Source: Marinobacter sp. F4218 (lineage in GTDB: Bacteria > Pseudomonadota > Gammaproteobacteria > Pseudomonadales > Oleiphilaceae). From it: 64,000 nt of DNA. The DNA is taken from positions 1 through 64,000 of the forward strand of contig NZ_JAHZIL010000002.1 in assembly GCF_019443085.1 (NCBI RefSeq), read 5' to 3'. The position numbers and the translations under genes were made by a program. The notes below the pieces were generated by a model. The model was not told the origin of the DNA. It saw only the letters and a list, made by a program, of their open reading frames with translations, and did no database searches. This document shows, piece after piece, positions 33,481-41,365 of this stretch (position 1 is its first letter; each line of letters opens with the position of its first letter).

Positions 33481-33987
33481 ATGGAAATACAAACTTATTC
33501 TGCAGACAAAGCTAGGGAAGTTGCTGAATTGTTTCATCAATCTGTTCATGCAATTGATCCTTCGTTGTATACGTCAGAGCAAAAAGAAGCTTGGGCTCCT
33601 ACTCCTGTGGATTATGAGAACTGGTCTGAGCGACTGAAAGCGAAAAAACCGTTCATAGCTTTAATTGAAAATTGTGTAGCTGGTTTTATCGAATTGGATG
33701 CTAATGGTCATATCGACTGTACTTATACCCATCCGAATTTTCAGGGAAGAGGTGTCGCATCTGCCTTGTATGAGCATTTACTTGCGGAGGCAAGGGCCAG
33801 AAATATCAAACGCTTACACGTTGAGGCTTCACTCATTGCTAAGCCGTTCTTCGAGCACCGCGGCTTCTCTGTGGTCAAGAAAAATGAAGTGCAAAGAAAC
33901 GGGGTTTCGTTAGTGAATTTCTCAATGGAAAGCTATCTAAGCCCTAACAATCAAATGCAGCCGACGGCTAACGCGTCGGCTGATTAG
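33481..33987 (+). CDS. Cassette 29: GNAT family N-acetyltransferase
   Basis: 168 aa. GNAT core with THPNFQGRGVASALYEHLLAE (acetyl-CoA loop) and HVEASLIAKPFFEHRGFSVV. The last 13 codons (NNQMQPTANASAD) come from attC29. Substrate unknown. ATG starts 12 bp after the core with no ribosome site, so translation may be weak or coupled. Confidence 0.85.
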   Translation: MEIQTYSADKAREVAELFHQSVHAIDPSLYTSEQKEAWAPTPVDYENWSERLKAKKPFIALIENCVAGFIELDANGHIDCTYTHPNFQGRGVASALYEHLLAEARARNIKRLHVEASLIAKPFFEHRGFSVVKKNEVQRNGVSLVNFSMESYLSPNNQMQPTANASAD

Positions 33988-33997
33988 GGCGTTTTAG
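33942..33997 (+). other. attC: attC29
   Basis: R'' CCCTAAC complements own left core GTTAGGG exactly; R' GTTTTAG, core G at 33991. Inner palindrome GCCGACGGCTAACGCGTCGGC. It overlaps the end of cassette 29. Confidence 0.88.
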
Positions 33998-34037
33998 GCG
34001 GCATTTAGACACTGGTGCGGAACCACAGGGGGTTGCC

Positions 34038-34919
34038 ATGAGTGAATTCAATATGAATGTGCCCGAGACCGGTTCACTCCACCCGCTCGTCGAACCAGAG
34101 TGGCTGGAGAAACACCTGGACGACCCTGACCTACGCATCGTGGATGCAACGGTGCAAGTGAAGCTCTGGCCATTCCCGCATGTCAGGAGCGGTAGGCGTG
34201 GGTTTAAGCGAGGCCACATCCCAGGGGCAACATTTGCAGACCTCCTGAAAATATCGGATCCCCAGCGGCCTTCCTACACGTTCACGATGCCAACTGCGGA
34301 ACGGTTCGCCGACCACATGGGCCGACTTGGCATCGGGAACGGCACACGTGTCGTGCTTTACGACGGGCGGGAGAACATGTGGGCCGCGCGATTGTGGTGG
34401 ATGCTCCGCACGTTCGGCTTTGACGACGCGGCGGTCCTTAACGGTGGGTGGAAGGCCTGGCGGCTTGAAGACCGTCCGGTCTCCTCGAAACCTTGCGAGT
34501 ACCCGGCTACTAGGTTCACCCCGCATGTCCGGCCGGAGCTCATCGTTGGCAAAGAGGAGGTGCTGACCGCAATTGAGGATCCGACGACGTGCATCGTGAA
34601 TGCGCTGGGCCGCCGGCAGCATCGTGGTGAACGTAAAGAATATGGGGGACGCGGGCATATTCCAGGCGCAAAAAACGTGACGGCATGGGAAATCCTCGAC
34701 CGGAAGACGATGCGCTATCGTCCGGCCGAAGAGCTGCGCGAGCTGTTTCGCCCGATGTTGGAGGCCGAGCGGGTTATTACCTACTGTGGCGGTGGCATTG
34801 CCTCTTCGAGCGATGCGTTTATCCTCCACTTGCTGGGACATCCGAACGTGGCCGTTTACGACGGGGGGCTCATCGAGTGGTCGGCAGATCGCAGCTTACC
34901 CCTCGAACTCGGAGAATGA
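34038..34919 (+). CDS. Cassette 30: tandem rhodanese sulfurtransferase
   Basis: 293 aa, thiosulfate/3-mercaptopyruvate sulfurtransferase layout: an inactive first rhodanese domain (IVDATVQVKLW, GHIPGATFADL) and an active second one with the persulfide cysteine in YCGGGIASS at C250. It would move sulfur from mercaptopyruvate or thiosulfate to a thiol. The gene is clearly richer in GC than neighbouring cassettes, suggesting a different source. Confidence 0.9.
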   Translation: MSEFNMNVPETGSLHPLVEPEWLEKHLDDPDLRIVDATVQVKLWPFPHVRSGRRGFKRGHIPGATFADLLKISDPQRPSYTFTMPTAERFADHMGRLGIGNGTRVVLYDGRENMWAARLWWMLRTFGFDDAAVLNGGWKAWRLEDRPVSSKPCEYPATRFTPHVRPELIVGKEEVLTAIEDPTTCIVNALGRRQHRGERKEYGGRGHIPGAKNVTAWEILDRKTMRYRPAEELRELFRPMLEAERVITYCGGGIASSSDAFILHLLGHPNVAVYDGGLIEWSADRSLPLELGE

Positions 34920-34935
34920 CGATCACAAGTACGTT

Positions 34936-35013
34936 GCCTGACAAGGCGCACCAGTTCGCGCCCGGTTGGGCGCCGGGCGCTCTTATGCTCGTGCCGCTGT
35001 TTTGGCGTTATGT
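34936..35013 (+). other. attC: attC30
   Basis: R'' GCCTGAC (one base off), R' GTTATGT, core G at 35007. Inner palindrome GCGCCCGGTTGGGCGCCGGGCGC. Confidence 0.85.
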
Positions 35014-35036
35014 GAATTCAATAAAAGAAACCGATT

Positions 35037-35426
35037 ATGATGGTCATTTTAAGAAATATATTGGTAATTGCATTCTTTAGCTTGATAGCTGGATGTTCAA
35101 CTGTTCAGCCTGGAACCGGAGGTAGCTGGGTCGGTTTCACTGAAACCGGGCAAGCGTCATATTATGCGGATAAATTTCAGAACAGAAAGACAGCCAGTGG
35201 GGCACTTTATAAGCACGAGCTTCATACAGCTGCACATAAAAAACTACCATTCGGTACAACGGTAAAAGTAACAAACACCAAGAATGGCAAAAGTGTCGTT
35301 GTCGAAATCAATGATCGTGGACCATTCGTCAAAGGTCGCATCATTGATCTGTCAAAATCTGCGTTCACTCGTATTGGCAATACATCTGTGGGTTTGATCA
35401 ACGTAAAAATTGAGGTGCTGAGGTAG
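35037..35426 (+). CDS. Cassette 31: RlpA-like lipoprotein
   Basis: 129 aa. Lipoprotein signal with lipobox LIAGC near residue 20, then a double-psi beta-barrel: GQASYYADKFQNRKTASGAL, LPFGTTVKVTN and VEINDRGPFVKGRIIDLS are the RlpA hallmarks, including the catalytic aspartate. RlpA cleaves naked glycan strands at the septum; this short form lacks the C-terminal SPOR domain. Start 35037 or 35040. Confidence 0.88.
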   Translation: MMVILRNILVIAFFSLIAGCSTVQPGTGGSWVGFTETGQASYYADKFQNRKTASGALYKHELHTAAHKKLPFGTTVKVTNTKNGKSVVVEINDRGPFVKGRIIDLSKSAFTRIGNTSVGLINVKIEVLR

Positions 35427-35427
35427 C

Positions 35428-35544
35428 ATTTAACAAGATGGCTAAAGGAATGCCGCCGATGCTGCGCTCCGTTGGCGCCCAGTACCAATAGCCTAATAGG
35501 ATGGTGGATAATCGCCAGGCGGTGCGGCGCCGCGGCTGTTAGGG
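35428..35544 (+). other. attC: attC31, degenerate
   Basis: ATTTAAC at 35428 looks like an R'' box, followed by a GGCTA/TAGCC stem (35444-35493). A possible core GTTAGGG is at 35538 and a GTT at 35547, but the palindrome joining them is poor. The site looks rearranged. Confidence 0.45.
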
Positions 35545-35638
35545 GCGTTGTCCTGAGGCGGTATCAGGTCTGATTGCGAGCTTGGGCGCGGATGCTAGAA
35601 TGCCTGCCTGCATTGGCCATCACTGGAGAAAAAGCGAT

Positions 35639-36562
35639 ATGAACACGGCTTCCGCACCTTATCCAATCGGTACGCCTGGCGCTCCCTGGGGCGATGCGGA
35701 ACGCGCCGATTGGTTGTCTCGGCAGACCCGTCAACGCAGCTATGGGACCGAGGTGTTGAGTGTGATCGAGCGCCTGCGCCCGCGCTTCGACGTGAAAGAG
35801 TATGGCCGTCTGGAATATGGCCCCGATAGTTATCCGTTGATGGCGCTCCGGAGCCGTGACTGGAATGACGATCTTCCGGTCGTTCTGGTAACGGGCGGGG
35901 TACACGGCTATGAAACCAGCGGTGTCCACGGCGCGCTGCAGTTCCTCGATCAGCATGCCGCCGATTACACGGGCCGCGTCAACCTGCTGGTCGCGCCCTG
36001 TGTCAGTCCCTGGGCTTACGAGCGCATCCATCGCTGGAACCCGAACGCGGTTGATCCGAACCGCTCGTTCCGCGATGACAGTCCGGCTGAGGAGTCGGCG
36101 GCACTCATGCGCCTGGTGGAGCCCGTCCGCGATCATGCACTGATTCATATCGACCTCCACGAGACCACCGATACCGACGAAACCGAGTTTCGCCCCGCGC
36201 TGGCTGCCCGCGACGGCAAGCCGTTTGAGCCGGGCGGGATTCCGGACGGCTTCTATCTGGTCGATGACAGCGAGAACTCGCAGCCTGAATTCCAGCAGGC
36301 GGTGATCAAGGCGGTTGAGCAGGTAACTCATATCGCTCCGGCCGATGACAGCGGAGAGATCTTCGGCTCACCGGTGGTCGCTCGCGGCGTCATCCAGTAC
36401 CCGCTCAGCCAGCTGGGCCTGTGCGCCAGTGTCACCAGCGCCCCCTACAGGACCACCACCGAGGTCTATCCCGACAGCCCCCGTGCGACCGCCGAGCAAT
36501 GCAATGCCGCGCAGGTTGCCGCGGTGTGTGCGGCGATCGACTTCGCGCTGGCGCACCGGTAG
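35639..36562 (+). CDS. Cassette 32: M14 family metallopeptidase-like protein
   Basis: 307 aa. Zinc motif H89-x2-E92 in GGVHGYETSG, a second histidine in IHIDLHE (about residue 180), and the catalytic glutamate in TTTEVYP near the end. Close to M14 carboxypeptidases and succinylglutamate desuccinylase-type amidohydrolases. GC-rich, unlike most cassettes. ATG 35639 follows GGAGAAA. Cassette membership is probable but the left attC is degenerate. Confidence 0.82.
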   Translation: MNTASAPYPIGTPGAPWGDAERADWLSRQTRQRSYGTEVLSVIERLRPRFDVKEYGRLEYGPDSYPLMALRSRDWNDDLPVVLVTGGVHGYETSGVHGALQFLDQHAADYTGRVNLLVAPCVSPWAYERIHRWNPNAVDPNRSFRDDSPAEESAALMRLVEPVRDHALIHIDLHETTDTDETEFRPALAARDGKPFEPGGIPDGFYLVDDSENSQPEFQQAVIKAVEQVTHIAPADDSGEIFGSPVVARGVIQYPLSQLGLCASVTSAPYRTTTEVYPDSPRATAEQCNAAQVAAVCAAIDFALAHR

Positions 36563-36599
36563 GGAAGGGCAATGAGCAGATGGGAAAGATTTCGAGCCC

Positions 36600-36631
36600 A
36601 TTAAACAAGGTACTGGTGCCGGGCGTTATAT
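36600..36631 (+). other. attC: attC32, very short
   Basis: R''-like ATTAAAC, then GGTACTGGTGCC and R' GTTATAT with core G at 36625. Only 32 bp, so reduced. Confidence 0.6.
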
Positions 36632-36656
36632 TTTTCAAACTCACTCAAGGACGATC

Positions 36657-36983
36657 ATGAAAGCCTCGACAATTCCGCTAATTATTCTCTGCCTGTTCAT
36701 GGGCTTCACTTTCTGGGTTATGGCAGGCGCAGAGCAGTCACTATTGGCCTTCGGTGTCCAGCTTATGTCGAGCCCGGATACCGCTCAGGTTGTGATCGAC
36801 CTCTATATTCTCGCCGGCCTGGCCTGCGTCTGGATGTACCAGGACGCCAAGAGTCGAGGTAAAGGACTGGGTTATCTCGTTCCATTTTTCATTCTGACTG
36901 CGGTGTTTGTATCCGCGGGGCCGTTATTGTATTTGGTGCTGCGTGGTGGGCGCGAGCCTGAAACCGAAGCCAGCAAAATGTGA
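36657..36983 (+). CDS. Cassette 33: DUF2834-like membrane protein
   Basis: 108 aa, three hydrophobic segments; DLYILAGLACVWMYQDAKSRG and the closing GPLLYLVLRGG match DUF2834. Function unknown. AAGGACG ahead of the ATG. Last gene with a clear attC core in front of it. Confidence 0.75.
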   Translation: MKASTIPLIILCLFMGFTFWVMAGAEQSLLAFGVQLMSSPDTAQVVIDLYILAGLACVWMYQDAKSRGKGLGYLVPFFILTAVFVSAGPLLYLVLRGGREPETEASKM

Positions 36984-37147
36984 GCATTTCCCAAAACGTT
37001 CTACTCTGGTCGGGCTCGTAGTGCCAAGCGATAAAAGCGGAAACTTCGTTCTGCTGCGCGAGTCAAACCTATTACAAATCGGCCCGCTTATCCGGCATGC
37101 TTCGCTCCGCTGCTACTACGGATCGTCAAGCGCCAAGGGGGAGTCCT
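36984..37147 (+). other. Right border of the array, no clear attC
   Basis: No gene and no RYYYAAC/GTTRRRY pair. A stretch at 37080-37120 (CTTATCCGGCATGCTTCGCTCCG) resembles attC inner arms, so a decayed attC is possible. Confidence 0.35.
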
Positions 37148-37762
37148 GTGAACTGGACAGTCTCGTACGCTATAGGCTTTCACCCGTGGGAGGATACCGA
37201 TCAGGAGTTTTTCCAATCTTTGTCATCGCTCCTTGAACGTGAAGAGCAGGGCCGTAAGCCACCCTATGGGCGTGCGCTTGATGTCGGCACCGGCAGCGCC
37301 ATCTGGGGGATTCAGTTGGCCAAACGGGGCTGGGAGGTCACTGGTGTGGACGTCGTGGGCAAGGCCCTCGACCGTGGGCGTGAGCGGGTTCAGGCTGCCG
37401 GCGTAGAGATGAAGCTGGTGCAGGGGGACGTTACCCGGCTTTCTGCGGCGGAAGTAGGTTCCGGATTTCGGCTCATCCTGGATACCGGGACATTCCATGA
37501 TTTCAACGTCGAGCAGCAGCAACGGATGGCCCGCAGCGTGGACGCCCTGGCCACGGAGGATGCCACGGTGATCTTATTGTGCTGGTCGCGGCGAATTCGT
37601 CCGCTGATCCGGGGCGTTAGCCGAGAAGACATCGAGACCGCCTTTGCAGGTTGGCAGGTCACCGACGTAGAACCCTCGCATTTCAAGCTGCCACGCCCCC
37701 TTGAATGGGTGCTGCGTCCCGACGAGCACTGGTATCGCCTGCGCCGTGCCCGCGCTCTTTGA
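37148..37762 (+). CDS. Class I SAM-dependent methyltransferase
   Basis: 204 aa. SAM motif I ALDVGTGSAIWGIQLA with acidic strand 2 GVDVV, then VQGDVTRL and LILDTGTFHDF. Substrate unknown. GTG 37148 has an AAGGGGGAG box and fits the conserved N-terminus (NWTVSYAIGFHPWE); an ATG 17 codons upstream lacks one. It may be the first chromosomal gene right of the integron or an old cassette that lost its attC. Confidence 0.82.
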   Translation: MNWTVSYAIGFHPWEDTDQEFFQSLSSLLEREEQGRKPPYGRALDVGTGSAIWGIQLAKRGWEVTGVDVVGKALDRGRERVQAAGVEMKLVQGDVTRLSAAEVGSGFRLILDTGTFHDFNVEQQQRMARSVDALATEDATVILLCWSRRIRPLIRGVSREDIETAFAGWQVTDVEPSHFKLPRPLEWVLRPDEHWYRLRRARAL

Positions 37763-37855
37763 TCTATCCCGGGTATCTCGCCCATTTGGGGGATACTAGT
37801 TGCAAATGCGAAGTGTATTCTGGCGTGAAGATAAGAATAAAAGAAAGGCACGCCT

Positions 37856-38947
37856 ATGCGCAGGATATCAACCTATTTGGTCATTGCGGCGGTACCGCTG
37901 ACGGTGTTTTGTGCCGCGCTTTATTTCTTGAGTGCGGAGCCAGATGATTCACAAACACCCGAAGTGGCAGCGTCCCATGCATCCTCTATCAAACCAACGC
38001 CGACGCTTGACCTTCCCGGTTTGAAAGAGACCGATGCCGGCTTCGATTTTGATGATGAGATGAAATCCAAGCTCCAGGCCATTGGCGACGCCTACGAGGC
38101 CCAGGCGAGCTTCCCTGCATTATCCCAGCCGATTTCGCCGGACGAGCTGGAGGGCAAGTACCGCGGCAATACTCCGGTTGCGAGCGACTTGCCCGCGGAT
38201 CTGACGGATCCGAACAGCCCGAGCATTTCAATTCTCACGGATCATTTCCGGTATTACCCCGGTGATCGGCTCGCCGCCAACGCGGCCATCTCCGGATTGT
38301 TCCCGGAAGAATCCAGTGCGGTGACTGCGCAGTTGTTGCGTGGTGACGAAGAAGTCGCCCAGGCTTCCGTTACCTCTTCTCAGGACCAGCCTCATTCGTA
38401 CTACCTCGATTTCAGCGCCTTGCAATTTGATGACGTGAGTTGGAAAGAGGAGCTCACCGTTCAGGCAACCTTCAGTTTCCGTGGGGAACAGTACCTCCGC
38501 AGCGCCACTGTGGAGTATGTATCCACAATCGGAAGTGTGGACGGTGTGGCTCAGTCCCGGGTGCAGGCGGACTACCTGCAAATTCCGGTTCATGTGTCTA
38601 CGGAAAAGCCCGGGCGCCACCGCCTGCAGGCGAACCTTTACGATGCTTCGACGGGCGAGCCTCTGGTGCATCTGAACGCCGAGGACAACGTGGATTCCAC
38701 CGGTTCGCTGGTATTGAAAGCCCATATCGGGGCGTTGAAAGCCTCGGGTTCGGAGGGGCCCTATACGCTGGGCGATCTGGTCTTTACGCGTATGCCTACC
38801 AGCCCGGAATACATCACTGAATATGGTCGCGTAAATCAGGAGCGCTACCAGGTCGGGGGGCACAGTTTTGATGACTACCTCGACAAACCCTACGTGAATC
38901 AGAAAGCCACCCGGATTGCCAGGGAGCTTCGTCGTATCGGTTCATGA
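37856..38947 (+). CDS. Membrane-anchored periplasmic protein paired with the lipase
   Basis: 363 aa. One N-terminal hydrophobic segment (about 5-26) with a Thr/Pro-rich linker suggests a signal anchor with a periplasmic body. The body is beta-rich (DHFRYYPGDRLAANAAISG, LQIPVHVSTEKPGRHRLQANLYD), like Ig-type domains. The C-terminal helix has GGHSFDDYLDKPYVN. The RxxFDY motif of known lipase foldases (Lif) is absent. It ends 43 bp ahead of a secreted lipase, so it could be a dedicated folding or secretion partner; that is inference. Confidence 0.7.
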   Translation: MRRISTYLVIAAVPLTVFCAALYFLSAEPDDSQTPEVAASHASSIKPTPTLDLPGLKETDAGFDFDDEMKSKLQAIGDAYEAQASFPALSQPISPDELEGKYRGNTPVASDLPADLTDPNSPSISILTDHFRYYPGDRLAANAAISGLFPEESSAVTAQLLRGDEEVAQASVTSSQDQPHSYYLDFSALQFDDVSWKEELTVQATFSFRGEQYLRSATVEYVSTIGSVDGVAQSRVQADYLQIPVHVSTEKPGRHRLQANLYDASTGEPLVHLNAEDNVDSTGSLVLKAHIGALKASGSEGPYTLGDLVFTRMPTSPEYITEYGRVNQERYQVGGHSFDDYLDKPYVNQKATRIARELRRIGS

Positions 38948-38990
38948 CTCAGCCTGTTTAAAAAAACAAACCTATGAACGGGAGATAAGC

Positions 38991-40268
38991 ATGAAAATCA
39001 CGAAATACCTGGTCGCATTAGCGACAGTCTGGGCGGTCTCGGTGACCGCAACGGCCGGTCAGCTGGCGGGTAAAAATCTCATTCTCGTGCAGGGGTTTCA
39101 ACTCCAGCACGTGTTCATGGGCCGCACCCATGACGACGGCAAGCGATTCGCCTACAACTACTGGAACCGGTTTGATCTGTATAACGGCGGCAACGGAGCC
39201 ATCAAGGTCGCCAATCCCACAGGCCTGACACTGCTCGATCAGAACCTGCCACTCCTCAAGGACGCGGGCGGCACGAAATTCAATCTGTACGATACGTCCA
39301 GACAGCCAGTCTATTACAGCGATCCGAACGCCAGGATCCTGCATTTCGACTCGACATACCGCATCGAGGAGCCGAACGGGCAGGGCATTGGTGCCACCAT
39401 CGCGCAGCAGCTCAATGCCTTGTTCGCTGACGATCCAACATACTGCACCCGCACCAACGGCTGCATTGTCATCACCCACTCCACGGGCGATCTGGTCATG
39501 CAATACGTTGAGGCAAACAAGTCGTCGCTGCTGAACGCAAACGCACGGAATGCGTTTGACGTGACCACCTACATCGATCTCGCCGGTGCTCGGGGCGGCA
39601 CAGAGGGCGCGAAGATCCTCTATGATCTGGCCAACTACCTGGACGATCTGGCCTCCAGCACGGTTCTGTCTTCCTCCAAGCAGGACGAGGTGGACGACGC
39701 GAATGAATGGCTGAACCTGTTCCTGGGTAGCAGTGGCGTGGACTACCTGGCGCCAGGCAAACAGTTTCAGGCGGGTGTCCTGTACGATTTGCAACCTGCC
39801 AACGCGCGCAACACCGGCCTTTCAAACCCGGATGGCATACCCCATCTCCGGGTCGCCTCAGCCGGTGATGAGCCTTACGGGTTTATCACGCACCTGTTCA
39901 TTAAAGGACATGATGACAGCGTTGTGCCACTGCACAGTTCCTGTGGTTCCGTGTACGCCAACAGCTACGATTCCTGCGTCTGGAACCGCACGCTGGACGG
40001 GAAGGTGACGATGTGGGCGGACGCGCCAGGTTCGTATTACAACCACCACTACCCGTTCATCCAGATTGAGAACCTGCGACACAACGGGCATCAGTGGGAT
40101 GACACGGGAAATCGCATGGCGCCGCTGGTGACGGGCGGCCAGATAGGGGACATCACCATTGACGTGAATACCCGAACAACCTGGGACATCTTCCTGAACA
40201 AGTACACCCGCATCCGGGATGCGGACCAAAAAACGGTGGCTCAGGTTCTGGCCGAGTCACTCTACTAG
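38991..40268 (+). CDS. Secreted lipase-like alpha/beta hydrolase
   Basis: 425 aa. Signal peptide 1-22 (TATA, cleavage before GQL). ILVQGFQLQH opens the fold and the nucleophile elbow is ITHSTGDL with Ser164, a variant of GHSxG with Thr in first position. GHDDSVVPLHSSC near 305 supplies an acid-residue loop, and NLRHNGHQWDD is a candidate for the catalytic histidine. Four cysteines could form two disulfides. ATG 38991 has GGGAGATAA upstream. Cotranscribed with the anchored protein at 37856 and ended by a strong terminator. Confidence 0.82.
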   Translation: MKITKYLVALATVWAVSVTATAGQLAGKNLILVQGFQLQHVFMGRTHDDGKRFAYNYWNRFDLYNGGNGAIKVANPTGLTLLDQNLPLLKDAGGTKFNLYDTSRQPVYYSDPNARILHFDSTYRIEEPNGQGIGATIAQQLNALFADDPTYCTRTNGCIVITHSTGDLVMQYVEANKSSLLNANARNAFDVTTYIDLAGARGGTEGAKILYDLANYLDDLASSTVLSSSKQDEVDDANEWLNLFLGSSGVDYLAPGKQFQAGVLYDLQPANARNTGLSNPDGIPHLRVASAGDEPYGFITHLFIKGHDDSVVPLHSSCGSVYANSYDSCVWNRTLDGKVTMWADAPGSYYNHHYPFIQIENLRHNGHQWDDTGNRMAPLVTGGQIGDITIDVNTRTTWDIFLNKYTRIRDADQKTVAQVLAESLY

Positions 40269-40284
40269 TCGACGATAACCCTGG

Positions 40285-40315
40285 GCGGGAGAGAGCTTGG
40301 CTCTCCCGCTTTCCT
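40285..40315 (+). terminator. Terminator of the lipase operon
   Basis: GCGGGAGAG and CTCTCCCGC form a perfect 9-bp stem around AGCTTGG, followed by TTTCCTCT, 16 bp past the stop codon. Confidence 0.85.
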
Positions 40316-40438
40316 CTGACGAGAGCAATTGGGCCTTGCCTTCGTATTGGCGTCTTATAGACTGAAAGTGGCGGCTGTGGCACGTGTTCTGGTGTTCACA
40401 CTGCGCAGGTCAGAATAATCAGCCAACGACCAAGAGGA

Positions 40439-41362
40439 ATGGCCGTGTCTCCTATCTCCCGTTTTAGCCGCGCAGCGGCATTGACTGCTATGTTGGTCGC
40501 GGCGTCGGCCATGGCCGCCGATCCGGTGGTAGTGTCTTCCAAGATTGATACGGAAGGCTCCGTGTTGGGCCAGATGATACTGCAGACCCTGGAAGAAGCT
40601 GGGATTCCGGTCGAAAACCGGCTGCAGTTGGGGGCGACCAATATTGTACGCAACGCCATCAAGGCCGGGGAAATCGATCTCTACCCGGAGTACACCGGTA
40701 ATGCGGCCTTCTTTCACGACCAGGCTGACCGGGATTTCTGGAAGGATGCCGAAAAGGCGTATGACCAGGCGGCGAGCCTGGATAAGTCGGCCCACAACAT
40801 TGTCTGGCTGAAACCGGCGAAAGCCAACAATACCTGGGCCATGAGTGTGCGTGGCGATGTGGCGCGGGAAAATGACTTGAAGACGCTGGAAGATCTCGCG
40901 GAGTACATCAATGACGGCGGCGCCTTCAAGTTTGCGGCCAGTGCCGAGTTCGTCGAATCCGCAAGTGCGCTGCCTGCTTTCCAGGAGGCCTACGGCTTTA
41001 CGTTGAGGGCTGACCAGCTGCTGATCCTGTCGGGCGGCAACACCGCAGCGACGCTCCGGGCGGCTGCACTAAACGACAACGACGTGAACGGCGCAATGAC
41101 CTACGGAACCGACGGTGGCTTGAACGCGCTTGATCTGAAGGTGATGGAGGACACGCTGGGCGTTCAGCCGGTCTATCAGCCTGCGCCGATTGTGCGCGCC
41201 GATGTTCTGCAAACCTATCCGAAGATCCGTGAGGTGCTTGAGCCTGTTTTCGAGTCCCTCGATCTGGAAACCCTGCAGCGTCTGAATGGACAGGTTGCGG
41301 TGAACGGTGTGCCGGCCGACAAGGTGGCTCGGGAGTACCTGGATTCACTGAGCCGGAACTGA
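40439..41362 (+). CDS. osmF: Osmoprotectant ABC transporter substrate-binding protein
   Basis: 307 aa. Signal peptide 1-27 (SAMA, cleavage before ADP). The OpuBC/ProX pattern is clear: VSSKIDTEGSVLGQMIL, then IDLYPEYTGNAAFF with the conserved YPEYTG, and LLILSGGNTAATLRAA. It captures glycine betaine or a related solute in the periplasm. First gene of a yehZYXW-type operon of four. Confidence 0.9.
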   Translation: MAVSPISRFSRAAALTAMLVAASAMAADPVVVSSKIDTEGSVLGQMILQTLEEAGIPVENRLQLGATNIVRNAIKAGEIDLYPEYTGNAAFFHDQADRDFWKDAEKAYDQAASLDKSAHNIVWLKPAKANNTWAMSVRGDVARENDLKTLEDLAEYINDGGAFKFAASAEFVESASALPAFQEAYGFTLRADQLLILSGGNTAATLRAAALNDNDVNGAMTYGTDGGLNALDLKVMEDTLGVQPVYQPAPIVRADVLQTYPKIREVLEPVFESLDLETLQRLNGQVAVNGVPADKVAREYLDSLSRN

Positions 41363-41365
41363 GGC

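Larger units (their letters stand above)
17800..37010 (+). mobile_element. Chromosomal (sedentary) integron: broken intI, attI region, 33 cassette genes
   Basis: A divergent tyrosine-recombinase gene of the IntI family is followed by a run of short plus-strand genes. Each gene is followed by an imperfect palindrome of 50-90 bp that starts RYYYAAC and ends GTTRRRY. R'' boxes pair with the left-hand core of their own cassette, as expected if cassettes entered as circles. The right border is not sharp: the last clear core is at 36625, and the following DUF2834-like gene has no recognisable attC after it. Confidence 0.92.

Noticed and set aside
18668..36983. Spaced palindromes read as a CRISPR array
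   Set aside because: Repeats differ in length and sequence, are 200-900 bp apart and enclose genes; no cas gene is present. They are attC sites.
37148..37762. Methyltransferase as cassette 34
   Set aside because: No core GTT in front of it and no attC behind it could be recognised, so it is listed as chromosomal.
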